From Vitrella brassicaformis (taxonomy: Eukaryota > Sar > Vitrellaceae), in NCBI GenBank assembly GCA_001179505.1, contig CDMY01000376.1, positions 221,267-285,266 of the forward strand: 64,000 nt of DNA, given 5' to 3'. Shown here one piece after another: positions 45,866 through 58,800 of the stretch. Positions within the stretch are counted from its first letter, which is position 1. Each line of letters opens with the position of its first letter. The notes under the pieces are model-generated. The model ran no database searches, was not told the origin of the DNA, and saw only the letters and a list, made by a program, of their open reading frames with translations. Made by a program: the position numbers and the translations under genes.

Positions 45866-48248
45866 ATGGACACGACGAATGCGCCCCAGATCATCCCTCA
45901 CCACATCGAGAGCGTCCAATATACCCCTTTCGCGGCAAGGTAGGTACAAACACACTCTGCTGCGCACCTCTGTTCCATTCACTCTGCCGGTTCGTGTGTG
46001 CGTGTGACCACACTCACAGATGGGTGCCGCATTCGCCGCGTTTCGTCATCTTGGGTCAGTTGCCGCGGGCCACGGGGTGCCTCAAAATATACGAGATGGA
46101 GAGGGAGAAGCTCAAGATTGTCGCTGACGTAAGTAGACTTTAAGGGCCATTCTCACGGCGAACAACGGGCGGATCTCCGTGTGTGTGTGTGTGTGTCTGT
46201 GTCTGTGTCTGCATGGCGTGCGTGTGGATCCCATCCCGTCCAACCACGTACATGTGCAGACTGAGAAGCCGGCAGGGCTGCAGTGCGGGACGTTTGCGGC
46301 TTCCCCCAATGAGAGCGCACTCATCGCCACGGGCGACACCAAAGGCAATGTCGCCATGTGGTCAGCAAGCAATGAACGACGCACGCACACTTTGTGTGTG
46401 ATGTGTGGTCTCTGTGGGATGGATGGATGGATGGATGGCTGCAGGGACATCGATGCGCTGAGCCGTCCGATGTGGTCGTGTGTAGAGGGGCACAAGGGCA
46501 TCGTCAACGCCATCGACGGATGCGGGTGGGGTGCGTCCGGATGCACTGCACCAATCAGTACTTACACACACAGGCCATCCCACCTATGTGTGTATTCACC
46601 ACGTGCGGCGAATGCGTGCAGGGGTCAGAATATTGGTTATGGGGCGCCGGAGCTCGTCACGGGCGGCAGGGACGGTACGCTTATTACAGACACACGACGC
46701 CACGCCCCATTGATGCGTTCTTTCATCGCTGCCTGGCCTGCAGGGTGTGTCCGTGTGTGGGATCCACGGCAGGAGGACGCTGTAGTGGCACTAGAACCGG
46801 TAAGCGATGGATGGATGGATGGATGACAATGTCTGTCTCGCATGTGTGTGTGTGTGTGCGCTGCATCTGCATCTATCTGCCCGTCCGTCCACTATGGATG
46901 GCTTGCCTGCAGGTAGAGGGCGAGACGCCGGCTGACTGCTGGGCGGTGGCGTTTGGCAACGCACACAACGAGCAGGAGAGATCCATCTGCGCCGGATACG
47001 ACAACGGTATATATGAGCGTATTGTAGGTACACACACATGACATGGAATCGATCATGCACACCACACCACACCACACCCAACACAACACAACACACAACG
47101 CAAGGCCCATCACACAATGCAGGTGATGTCAAGTTGTTCGACCTTCGGACCATGACACTAAGATGGGACACCAACGTCAAGAACGGGGTGGGTCAGTTAG
47201 AGAGCGAGAGAAGAGAGACACAGCACAGGGTGGAAAGTGGTGTCATATGCTGATTGATGCATCGATACGCACGGTACAGGTGTGCGGGGTGGCCTTCGAT
47301 CGCAAAGACATCAACATGAACAAACTCGCCGTCGCCACGCTCGAACAGAACGTGGTACGCACACACACAGAGAGAGCCCCCCACCCCCTGCACACACCTC
47401 TTTATGTCTGTGCACACCACACAGACGGTGTTTGATTTGCGGACGTTTCACCCCGAGGAGGGCTACGCCGGGCGGACCGAGAAGGCCCACAAGTCGACGG
47501 TGTGGGGAGTGCACTTCCTACCACAGGTGGGTGGATGGATGGATGGATGGTGGGGTGTGGTGGTCATCCCTATGTCTGTCTGATGTCGATGTGGGTGCGG
47601 ATGGGGCACAAGCAGAATCGTGAGTTGTTTGCGACGTGTGGCGGCAACGGGCAGATCAACCTTTACAAATAGTACCAACCACAGCACAGACAGCTGCACA
47701 CATCGTGGCGGGCACGGGCCTGTCTGTCTGTCTGTCTTTCTGTCTGTCTGTCTGTCTGTGTGTGTAGTTCGTATCCGATGGAGCGGAAGCGCAAAGACCC
47801 CGACAACCCCTCGCTCGAGAAGGGAGTCGCAGGTCAGTCAGCCGGGGTGTGTGGTGTGTGCACGTCTGCAGGGGTGTGGACGTATGTGTTATGCATCGCA
47901 TTCATGTGTGTGTGCATGGGATGGTATGGGATGGTATATGGTGCCCTCACTGCAGGTACGTTAGAGCTGCTGAATCAGAAGGACATCGCAACACAGCCCA
48001 TCGTCAGCTTCGACTGGTGGGTACCTATACACACAGACACTCACTCAGGAGGTGTGTGTGTGGCGGGGATGGAGATGTGTGTGTTGTGTGTGTGTGTGTG
48101 TGTGTCTTGTGGGTGTATGGGTGTGTCTTGTGGGTGTGTGTGTGGACATACGCTACGCAGGCACCGTGACAAGCTGGGCCTGTCGTGCATGGCGTGTCTG
48201 GACCAGACAGTCAGGGTCGTCATCGTCACAAAGCTGGACACCTTCTGA
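45866..48248 (+). CDS. WDR92: WDR92/DNAAF10, axonemal dynein assembly factor (WD40)
   Basis: Predicted 359 aa in 14 exons: 45866-45939, 46020-46128, 46260-46360, 46445-46525, 46622-46674, 46744-46799, 46913-47006, 47123-47187, 47280-47354, 47425-47526, 47616-47671, 47768-47832, 47956-48016, 48161-48248. Length equals the animal protein (~357 aa) and it aligns end to end by eye: [135 protein letters not shown], ending [13 protein letters not shown] seven-bladed WD40 propeller that works with R2TP/prefoldin-like chaperones in the cytoplasm to build axonemal dyneins. Its presence means the organism makes motile cilia. It shares a 62-bp promoter with the phosphatase gene. Confidence 0.96.
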
Positions 48249-48635
48249 CAGACACTGACTGACTGCCACATGTGTACAGACAGACAGACCAACGACGTCA
48301 GACAGACATACAGGTACGTGTGGTGTGCTTAGGTGTCTGTCTGTCAATACGGTCATCCCCTGTCGACCGACACATGAGAAATACACACCACACCCTCACT
48401 CAAGGCTGTCTTGGACAGACAGAGAGGCCCATATCTATCGATGAGATGAAGAACACAGAAAAGACCTTCCTCTTTATATACACGCTACGCTACACCCTAC
48501 AGGCTTCCCTTCCCCAAAATTGCCTCCCTGCCTGTCTGTCTGTCTACATACATACTTCTAGCTAGCTATAGAGCCGCCAACAGACAAATACGCAGCCTTC
48601 CTCACTCGCACATCTCAGCCCACACACACACTCGA
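48249..48635. other. Convergent spacer, no gene seen
   Basis: 387 bp between WDR92 and the VDE-like gene, with CAGACA words and a CTGTCTGT run near 48530-48544. It probably holds both 3' UTRs. Confidence 0.5.
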
Positions 48636-50541
48636 TCAGCCCTTGAGCCACTCGTACCAAGTCCTTTGGCTGGCCGGTCCGTCGAGCTCCGGGATGTAAC
48701 AGAAGGATGTGTTGCCGTCAGCCGAACGCTCATTCACCTGAATGAAACAGACAGACAGGACAGATACACAACACGACACAAGCGGACGTACAGAAGTGTT
48801 CGCATCACCTCTCCCTCTCTCTGCGTGTGTGTGGGGAGAGGTGGGTGTGGGTGTGGGTGTGTACATGGTTGTTTGGGAAGACCATGGTCGACGTGCCGTA
48901 GCCCATCTTCCTCGCCACATCCTGTGTGTTTGTTTTGTTGTTTGTGTGTGTTATGTGTGTACGCACCAGCACACATATCACATGACATCACATCACATGA
49001 GATGCCACGCCCCCGTGTGTGCGGTGCGACACGACAGAACCCACCTTACCTTGTAGGTTTGCAGTGCCTCCTTTGACATGGTCGGCCGCCGCGAGTACAT
49101 TATCACCGATGTCCACCACTTGCTGTCCTCACGACGCACCTGTGTGGTGTGCAGTGCACCGCAGCCACCACCCAGACACACACACTCACGTGCATCACCC
49201 ATATGTGTGTCTTTGTAGAGACAGACGCGTTGCATTCACGCTTTGCTGACTGACCGGTGATAAAGCGGCGCAGTAGTAGTAGATGACGTACTCGTTGGGC
49301 TTGTGCGCCAACACCACATAAGGCCGATCGTCATTCCAGAACAACTTGCCTGCACACAGAGGGAGGGAGGGAGGGAGGGTGTTTGTTTGGACGGGCATCT
49401 GTGTACCTACCTGGTGTGTCGGTTGCTGTGAAGTTGCCAAAATCCTGTGCCTCCTTCCAATGCAGCTTGCCGTCCTTCTCCTTCACATTACCACGGTACC
49501 TGTGTTGTGTTGCGTACACGCACATCCATCCATCCATCCACCCGCACCCACCCCTCCTCCCACAAGAAACACTCACCACTCGTGCATGTGCCATTTGTGT
49601 CGATTGTCGCGTTCGTCCGGCGGGTAGTGTGTGATGTTGACCCGCTGGCAGTCGTAGTTGTCTAGGTCGGTCATGCCGATGGTCAAGTACCAGCTGCCCT
49701 CGAGCACCTCGGGGCTGAAGGTGGCGTCGGGGGTGGGGTGCAGACACCTCCCGTCCTTGGGCAGGTGCAGCACGCCGCCGTCCGGCCTGATGTGAACCGA
49801 CACACACGGATGGATGGATGGATGGATGGATGGATGGATGGATGTGCTGCACAGAGTTTGGGCATTGCCCCCGCCGACAGACCTGACTGACCTGCTTGAC
49901 AGAGGGATGTCGAAGCATTCATCGAGGCATGTGGTTAGCGTGAAGAACTTCTGCCGCCGGTGGGGATAGCTGATACATCACATCCACCACACCAAGCGAA
50001 CAAACAACCAATCAGTCAATCAACACACACTCCCTCTCTTCCCCCGCTCCCCTTCCCCCTCTCACTCACCAGCAGGGCACCCAGTTGGTGAGGTTGATGA
50101 CCCTCTCCTTCTCGTGCTCGGGGCCCTCCTTGGGAATCACAGACACACCCGCACACTGCAACGCCTCACGGCAGTCAACATCTATGTTACACATACACAT
50201 CACCGAGACCGCAACGCACACAACACAGATCACAGACGACAGGGGAACATGGGTGGCTGCATTAATTGCATCATGATGGTAGTATCCTTGTGTTTGCTGC
50301 TGTTCTCTGCTGGCTGACCGGAGAGGCACTTGAGGAATGTGTTGGAGCAGTGCAGCAGCGGGCTGATGCGGCACAGCTGTCGGCTCCTCTTCAGAGCAAA
50401 CACTATGGCGACAACCGCCACACCCGCCTGATGATGATGAGAATATACATAACAAGCCACAGTCCCGGGCGTCACTCTGTGCTCCATTCTTCCTGTGCTT
50501 CTTGCCTTGAAAGCGCCCTGCCAGCCGAAGGTTTCGCCCAT
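48636..50541 (-). CDS. Violaxanthin de-epoxidase-like protein
   Basis: Predicted 325 aa, ten exons: 50506-50541, 50319-50427, 50070-50181, 49892-49969, 49577-49786, 49411-49499, 49255-49349, 49050-49139, 48865-48921, 48636-48737. The VDE lipocalin-like core is clear: LEGSWYLTIGMTDLDNYDCQ, HKWHMHEWYRGNVKEKDGKL, NDDRPYVVLAHKPNEYVIYY, KWWTSVIMYSRRPTMSKEAL. An upstream cysteine-rich region (LHCSNTFLKCLSG, CREALQCAGVSVI, TTCLDECFDIP) matches the family's N-terminal disulphide domain. VDE removes epoxides from violaxanthin in the thylakoid lumen under high light. The plant Glu-rich C-terminal domain is missing, so it may belong to a VDE-like (VDL/VDR) subgroup. The N-terminus has a hydrophobic stretch (AGVAVVAIVFAL) after 12 residues. 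Exon 1 ends with a GC donor (AAG|GCAAGA). Confidence 0.87.
49808..49844. repeat. (GGAT)n microsatellite in intron
   Basis: About nine GGAT units inside an intron of the VDE-like gene. Confidence 0.9.
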
Positions 50542-50806
50542 GTCGATGAGTAACTGAACTGATCTCTCCGGAAAGTTGCTCGAGAGATCAGCTGGAAAGA
50601 TCCTCACTTTCAGGTCAACGCTATACGAATGACGTTGAGTGGCGATAGAGATCGGCAAAAGCTGCGCCTCAAAGCTCGCAAATGGCGATCGGTCGGAAGA
50701 AGGGAATGAGGGAGAAGTAGGCGTTGATGATAAGAGAGGCGTGTAGAGTCTGCTGGCGCCCTGGAACGGCAATTCGATTCATAGCTTTCAGCGACGTGGC
50801 TGCGAG
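50542..50806. promoter_or_regulatory. Divergent promoter region, VDE-like / unknown gene
   Basis: 265 bp between outward-facing ATGs. It is non-repetitive. The minus frame stays open to ~50772 without an ATG. Confidence 0.45.
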
Positions 50807-52816
50807 ATGGCTGCCAGCGCTGCTCAGGTGAGAGAAGAGGAGCCAAAGAAGGCACGCAGATCACGGCGTCAGTCGGCTGTGGCGGGCTGTCTTTGATTGT
50901 GTTGTTTGTCAGGCCAATTATCTGCAGACGACGATGGCTGCGATGCGGGAGCAGCTGCTGGCGGGGATAGAAGCCTATCGGACCAATCAGGCGAATGTAC
51001 CTTTTCAACGCACTCGCTCACTCACTCACTCACTCACTCATTCATTCGGTGCATCGCTCATCGGTCGGTTGCTTGCTTGGTGTTGTTTGTGTGTGACGCT
51101 CAGGTCAACAGTTGCATTGACCAATTCTTTCAGATGGACACCGCTGCAGTGTCACCACTGGTGCGGGCAGACTGCCCGCCAAGCACACAACACAATCGAA
51201 GCGCAAGGCCTCTGTGTCACGGGTGCTTCATTGATTCATTCGTTCACCAGATGATGTCCAACGTCATTGGGCATCTCGTCGCTGCATCTGCCCGACTGGC
51301 CCAGCTGGCGGACAGCATGTACTCGACCATCGCACTCACAGCACACACCCGCACTCAGGTGAGAGAGTGACACACACACATACAGACACACCAACATGAG
51401 ACCCAGACACACAGCTCCATGTCTTCCTGTGTCATCAGGCTCGCCGGTGGCACGTGACTGACATGCCCGCCGAGCCCATGCGCATCATCATTGCCCTGTC
51501 TGACCTCACCACCGTCGCCCGCTTCAAGTCGACAGCAGGCCCCATCACCGCTGCCCTTCGGCCCATTGTCCGCCGCTTTCGCCTGCCGAAGGCCATCGAG
51601 GGGGCGGGAGTGAGTGGTGTGGTGCGGTTTGACAATAAATTGGGCCACGGCGATGTGATGAAGGCCATGTGGATGGTGGAGGAGGGGGGCGAGGGTTGGT
51701 GGAAAGAGGCAGGCGAGACACTTAGAGTTGGCGAGCACTGCGGCTACTGCCAGCTGCCCATCACTGTGGTTGCTGGAGATCTGCAGACACACGCCACCAA
51801 AGCGGTAAGCGCAACACACTTGAGAAGAGGGTGCCGGTCACTGAGTTAACGGCTCGCTCTGTGCGTGTATGTGTGCTGGATGCAGGACTACTTATCGCTG
51901 CCCCGCTTCTGTGCCGAGTGGATGGTCGTCGGCCGCCATGTGGCCCTCCGTCGCCCCACTGGCCAGCAGGACGGCACTCTCCAACTGTTCCGCCATAACC
52001 ATGAGATTCGCGCCATCCGCAACGAGCCCAACTTCGCCATCACCCTCAACCCGCCCCTCCCCCTCCCCAACCGCCCCACCCATCCCTTCTCGCAGCACCC
52101 CTTCCAGCAGCACGCCAAGCCACACGACCCCCCTATCGGCATCCGCATTGGGTGGCAGGCTGGTGTGGGCTGGGCGGCGGCTGGTGCCAACAACGGGGGC
52201 GTTCACGCGTCAGCGAGTTCCATGTTGAAGAGGCTGCTGCTTGGTCACCAGGAGGTGGCTGTGGGCGGCATGTCCTAGTCGCCAATAGTGACGGTAGACC
52301 GGTAAGTGGATGGACGGCAGGTCGCTCATGGTCTGTTTCAAACACCCATGTGTGTGTCAGGGGTGTGTGTGGCGGCCATCTCGACCGCATCTTGACCCAA
52401 TCGCCGCACACGCCCCTAGATGGATGCTCGGATGTGGCGACACGCGAGATGGTCGGTGGGACCTGTGTGCAGCTGCGTGTACTGACGTCGTCCGGTGACC
52501 CCTTCATCGCATACATTGCCTGGGGCCCCCCTCCAGGCACCAACGGGGCCCCCCTCCAGGCACCAACCAGAACGATACGCATACACGTTAGTAAAGAAAG
52601 AGCAACTCGATTGACGAGACCTCCATGCCGTCATATTGTCCGATCATCTGCCGTTGTTTGCGTGCAGTGCGCGTCATCATCGTTACCACCGAGGCGCCAG
52701 CAGCAGGAGTGGCCAATGACGCGCCCTTCGCACAGCGATTCCCCCTGACCGCCGCCAAAGTGCGTCTCGTCCTCGGCCCCATCGCACCCATCATCCTCAA
52801 CGGCCAGGCACCGTAG
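50807..52816 (+). CDS. Unknown protein, eight exons, one junction unresolved
   Basis: Exons: 50807-50827, 50913-50996, 51104-51160, 51251-51358, 51439-51804, 51886 to ~52208 (or ~52271), 52361-52590, 52668-52816. The start MAASAAQ leads into helical segments (LQTTMAAMREQLLAGIEAYR, IGHLVAASARLAQLADSMYS). A beta-rich region follows (MRIIIALSDLTTVARFKS, VVRFDNKLGHGDVMKAMWMV), with EHCGYCQLPITVVAGDL. Later FCAEWMVVGRHVALRR and GIRIGWQAGVGWAAAGANNG. The last two exons read GTCVQLRVLTSSGDPFIAYI and VRVIIVTTEAPAAG and join in phase. The donor before 52361 is not settled: without splicing, the sixth exon reaches a stop at 52276-52278, so a shorter isoform is possible. No family recognised. Confidence 0.65.
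52522..52567 (+). repeat. 23-bp perfect tandem duplication in coding exon
   Basis: The 23-bp unit starting GGGGCCCCCCTCCAGGCACC occurs twice in a row (52522-52544, 52545-52567). Since 23 is not a multiple of three, the copies are read in different frames. Confidence 0.9.
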
Positions 52817-53901
52817 ACCATGAAGGTGAGGGCTGCACACATGATGCAGAGGACCTGATCTATGTGTCCAATGTGTGTGTTTGTTGGTGTGTGTTCTGCA
52901 GGGCGGCTGGATGGCGTCAAGGAAAGACAGACACAAGTAGCTGATCGACTGCTTGGAATGACTGCATCAATCATTTCTGCTGGTGCATGAATTATGTTGT
53001 ACGACGGAGACTGAGTGAGAATGGACTCATCCGTGACCGTGCATTGTGCACAGACAGCCATTTGAATGGGTTTAGGTGTGACGATGCGTGCGTGTCTTGA
53101 GAATAGTCCCACAGCATCCATCGCACAACCGATCCATCTCTGTCTGTCTGACAAAGCCCTCTGAGCAACACACCACCCAACCCAAAGCAGAGGGCAGTGC
53201 AGGGCAGTACAGTGAGTACAGTCAGTGCAGTGCAGTAGCAGTACAGCACACAGCCAGCCTAGCAGCCCTTCTATCTATCTGTGCAGTTCAATCAATACAG
53301 TCACAAATAACATCGATGTCTTGTGAGTGAGTGCGTGTATATTGTCATTAGCCATCCATCCATCCATCCAGCATAAAAGCATGAAAGCACTCACAAAACA
53401 AGGGATCCATCAGGCAGGGTGTGAATGAATGAATGCGATCGGTCGACCAACAACGACGAGCGATAGCGACATCGACAGCGATAGAGACAGAGGGGGAGAG
53501 AGAGAGAGAGAGAGAGAGCGATCGAGCCGACGAACGATGCGTGTGGGGGGTTGGTTGGGGGCTGGTCGATTTGGGCTTTACGACAAAAGGCAAAACAGAG
53601 CGCCCGACACCTAAATGGCTGATGATACACACATGCAGATACATACATACACCCCTCCACCTTATCTATCTCCCTTCTGGACAAAGAAACAAACGACGAG
53701 GCGGCTGGCCCCTGGCCTGGCCTGTCTGCGCCTCTAGATCTGAGACACACCACACCACACCACACAACACCACACAACACCACACAACACACCACCACAC
53801 ACCACCACACAACACCACACAACACAACACACAGGAATGAATGAGCCCTCCCCTCCCTCCCTCCCTGCCTGCCCCCTCCCGGCCCTATACTCAACACAAG
53901 C
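52817..53901. other. Convergent spacer, repeat-rich, no gene seen
   Basis: About 1.1 kb with a GCAGT/CAGTA-rich stretch (53193-53245), GATC/GACA runs and a (GA)n tract at 53500-53518. No coding signature. Confidence 0.5.
53742..53834. repeat. CACAACAC-type satellite
   Basis: About 90 bp of degenerate CACAC/CACAACAC units in the spacer after the unknown gene. Confidence 0.9.
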
Positions 53902-55814
53902 CTACGTACTTATCTGACACACACCACACACACCACTCTCAATGACACCAAAAAGGCTATATAGGCACTGTTCTGGACACTGAGAAACCAAGACAGCCAA
54001 CAGTGCAGTGGTCGATGAACCATAAACAAACAACGTACGTCCGCCCTTACCTACTGCCCCTCTCTGAGACCCACCCCGTTGGCTGATCATCAACGTCATC
54101 ACACACAGGCATTTAGACACACAACGACTCACACGTTGTGGGGATGTCCTTCTCGTCGTAGTCAAGGTACGCGATGTAATTGCCGACAGAAAACTCAACC
54201 GTGCCGGAGGACTGACACACACACAGAGGCAAACCACGCCATCACAGAACGGCGAGTGTGCCTCCTTGTTGGCCGGCCTGTTTGCTCCCTTACCTCCACA
54301 TAGGCCCTCCCCACAAGCGACCGCAACACCTGCACACACGCACACACACACACACACACGATATGGATCAACAAACACATGAATGGCCTTCCTTGCGGTG
54401 GGTGCAGTGCGTCTTACGGTGCGTATGGCGGCCTTCGAGATGAACGTGTTGAGCGTGTACCATCTTGTGTTGCTGGTGCTCTCCGCGCGGATCACCGACG
54501 GGTCGTCTCGCCAATCCACTACCCCGCTAGCTATCAAGCTACAAGCATCAGCACACACACAGAGAGACAGAGACACAGGGAGAGTACCCGCATGGCCCAC
54601 CCATGCTGCTCTGTGCGTGTCTGCAGACATATGTGTGCGTACGTTCCATCGTTGTATACGGTCAAGTTGTTGTGTCGGATGGCCATGTCCACTGGGAAGG
54701 CGTTGCGCAGCGTCAGCCGCACCAGGATCCGCATGTTGATCAGCGGGATGCCCTACACACACCACACACCATACAGAGAAGATGATATGGATCCACGGGA
54801 GAGTGAGCGATCCACTTCACTCACCCTGAGGTCGTCCAACTCCACCGCCTGCATCAATTTGTTACTCGACCCAGGAATGGTCATCCGGCTCTTCCACGCG
54901 CCAAACAGCGCCTTCAGCAGCGGATTCCGCGAGCTGTCCCGCCGACCCCTCACCTCCAAGTCGTTTGGCAGCTGGCTCACAAACCTCGACAGAAACACAC
55001 GGGACCCCGCACGCAGGTCGGGGCCCGGAGCCGGGTCGATCCGCACTTGAATGGGCATCGTGTGGTTCTCCCCGTTGACAAGCGCCAGATCTGGAATTGT
55101 CACCTCCCCCACCTTGACCAGGATGGTGTCGCCCCCGTCGGTCTCGTCAAGGATTGTCATGCTGTCGGGGAGGGATGACCGGAGAGAGCGGTTGGTGGGC
55201 AGGTAGAGGTCGAGGTCGACGTCGCCGAGGCGGGCGGAGAGGAAGCCTTGGTGAGCGATCCAGAGGACGGTCTCGATGATGAGGGCGTCGGCGGTGCCGC
55301 CAGTGACCTCGGTCCCGAACACACCACTGCGGTCTGCCAAGGTGCCACCGATATCTGCTCACACACACACACACACAGACATGGACCAATCCACCCTCTA
55401 CACGGAGGCCGTTGGCGGCCGTCTTACGTTCGATGTCTCTCCTGAGGGTGAGGTCGACTTCGCGCACCTCGAGCTCGCCCACGGCGGTCTGCACAGCGAG
55501 ACTCGCCCTCCCGCTCAGTTCCATCACCGATGGCCCACTCTCCGCCACAAGCGACACCAGGAAGGCCTCGAAACGCTCCCGCTCCTCGCCCTCTTCTGTC
55601 TGCAGGGTCGCGTCGGCGAATGACGCCCTGAAGGCCCGCAGCCGGGAGGCGTTGTGGGCGGGGAATGCTTCTGCTGAGGGGGTGAGAGGCGAGACGCTGG
55701 TGGTGGAGAGGGAGACGCGGCCGAGGGGGGGCTCGAGGGAGCTGTCCTTGACGCGCCGGAGCTCGACCGTCTGGTTCAACTCGATGACCTGCAGCGGCAG
55801 CAGGGAGATAACTG

Positions 55815-55848
<34 letters not shown>

Positions 55849-58800
55849 TGTGTACCGTGTGTGTGACATCGAACGCCTCAGGCAGCTGGTAGACCACCTC
55901 CACGTTGCCCTGCAGCACCGGTCCGCCGCCATCTCCACCTCCACCACCTCCCGCAGAAGTGGTGAAGTCAAACATGAGTGAGTCTATCGCCACATTGCCA
56001 ATGAACTCGCCGCTCTCCACACCCACAGCACCCACACCAGCACCCTTACCCTCACCCTCGCCCTCTGCCACATCTCCTCTCGACGGTGAAAGCTCCACAT
56101 CGAGCGACAAAGCCTCCATGGCCATCAGCACCCACGACCTCTCCTCGCCGTCGACAGCCTTCTTGCCTTTGATGGTGACGGGCAGCGGCCGGCTGTCGAC
56201 CATGGCGCTGAGGAACGCGGAGGCGGCGTCGCGGTCGGTGATGCCCTCCCGGATCACACCCCTGACCATCAGCCGGTTGGCGCCACGCTTCAACGTCACG
56301 TCAGGTGCGACCAGCTCCGCCAGGCGGCCGCCGTCGTACCAAACCTCAAGCTCGATGCCGCCCAGCTCGATCGAGGCAAGGGAGCCATCGCCGTCCCCTC
56401 CGATGACCACGTCAAAGGCCGCCTCCATGTCAAACCCCTCGTCGACGTTGGCGGCGTCGCGGACGGACCACTCCCTCAAACCCCCAGCTCCCCCCTGGTT
56501 GCCGAGCGAGATACCTCCTATGGTCACGTCGGTTTCTACGGGAAGGCGCAGGGTGAGCTCGCCAAGAGGGGAGTCGACTTCCGCCTCGACCCAGCCACCC
56601 ACCACCACCCGCTGCTCGGCCTCTGGCTCGTCGGTGTCTTGTGCTGCTCTGGTGGGGCCGTCGTCCGTCGAGCTGGTGAGATTCTCGTCGTCTCCCGACC
56701 TCAGCAAGTCGGCAGCCAGGTTCCCGAGCCTCTCGCCGCCGTCAGGGAAGACAATCATGCCGTCCTGCAGCTCAAGGGAGATGCTCCGCTGAGGGCTGCC
56801 CTCATCGACCGAGGTCTTCACAGCCATGAAGGGGGTGGTCAGGGTGCCCAGTGGGGTTTCGTCATCAGCAGCCCCTGGGCGCCTCATGGCCACGTCAACA
56901 CGTGCCCGCTTGATAATGACCTCGGAGCCCTCGCCCAGCGGGTTGGTGAACCCTCCACGGACCGACGCGGAGAAAGTGGCGCCCGCCGTCGCGTTGTTGG
57001 CTGCCCCAAGGGATACATCGGCGATCCTCAGCTCCTGGAGAGTTTGTTGCGGCCTGCCGGGCAGCGTGATGTCGACAGCGATGGCCTTGACGGTCTTCCC
57101 GAGCCACGACGGGGCGGTCTCTGCGCCTGGGATGGTAATGGACACGCCCTGCACGCGCACGGTGGCGTTTTGGCCGGAGAGGTATGTCGAGATGAAGTCG
57201 CTCGCTTGCAGCATGGCATTTGGGTCCTCGGGGTCGGGCGGCAGCAGCCGGCCTCTCACAGGTAGAGAGTTGTTGCCCGCTCGAATGCGGAGAGGCTCCA
57301 CTGCCAGCTCGCCCAGCGTGATGCTCTCGTTCGCCCCGCCGGCAGGGTACTTGAGCGCGAAGACCACGTTGCCCAGGTCGACGGAGAGGGGAAAGTCCGG
57401 CGGCACACTCACTGACAGGTCGGTGGTGAACGCCACGCCCTCTTCTCCCGGTTCGCTGCCGAAGGCGATGGATCCCAGCTTGGCTGAAGCGAGGTCGAAG
57501 GCGGGCTCGTCGCCGTCGGTTAGGGGCAGGGGGTCGTCAACGGCAAGTGGCAGGTCACGGATCTCAATCAGACCCAGCGGGGTCTCCACAGACACGTTGG
57601 ATGAGCCCACCAGCTGCAGCCTGAGGGCGGAGCTGGGGAGGGGGTCGGTCGCAGTGAGGGCCGACACGAGGTCGACGATGGCCGCGCTGTTCTCGTCGAT
57701 CGTCAGGGATGACCGAAAGACGAACCGCGCTCGCAGAGAATCCGTCGCGTTGGTGGTTCCGTTGCTGGTGTCGTCGGGTTCAATGCGCTGGGCGGGTTGT
57801 GTCGGGATGGTCAGGCGGCCGACGGGGCGGGACTTGCTGTCCACCAGCTGGGCCGTCATGGAGATGGTGTCGATGCTCACGTCACCCACCTTGGTGAACG
57901 GGTTGCGCGCCGCCAGCATCAGGCTGCCTTTCAGCTCGACGGTTCCGTCAGCATTGGGTGCGAAATGGAGCCGCTCGAGCGTGATGGACTGCAAAAGTGA
58001 GTCCGCGAACAGCCCCCCCAGCGACAGCTGCATCTCCATGCTGCCCATGACCTCACTCAGCCAGGGGGCGCCTCTGCCCATGGGGCTCGGCCGCACCATC
58101 ACGGGGTTGGGGGTGTCGCTCAGAATCATGTCGTTGAGCACCTCCGAGAAGAAATCCCCGGCCGCCTTGCCGTCTGGCGGCTCCAGGCTCCCCAGCAGGC
58201 CGATCGTCGTGACCGCCGGCTTCGGCTGAATGGTGAGGTTGGACGACACCAGCCGCCCGATTCTCGCCCCTCGTCTGCTCTCATCAAGTCGGCTGAGCGT
58301 CCACATGACGTCGCCGAGGGATAGGCCGAGGAAGGAGGGGTTCTTGAGCTCCACGGTTGCCGCGAGATGCAGCTTCGGGGCCGTCCCGTTGGCGGCCTCA
58401 TCGACGCCCTCAATCGACCAATGGGTGAGGTTCACCCTGTCACGGAGAGAGCCCAACGACCGGAAGTCGACTGTTTCTGAGAGGGGCAGGCCGCTGAGGG
58501 TCAGCATGCCCATCGGGGTGCCCACTGCGCTGACCATCTCGCCCCTCAGACCCATCGACAACGATCCAGCAACAGAGGTGTCTGCATCTGCTTCGGTGTC
58601 GGCATCCAGCAGCCGCCTGGCGAACTCGGTGAACGGCTTGCCGCCATCCAGCAGCTCCACGACGCCCGTCAGCTTCAGTGTGAGGTCGATCAGGCCTGTC
58701 CCATTGCCGTCGGCCGGTGTGATGACCAGATTGTCCTGCGGCACCTCCAGATGGCCGAAGCGCTCGCCCCACTGGGTGTCGTTCTCGACCCTGTGCAGAT

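Noticed and set aside
53742-53834. Possible CRISPR-like or telomeric array
   Set aside because: Units are short, degenerate CACAACAC without spacers, and neither TTTAGGG nor TTAGGG; an ordinary microsatellite.
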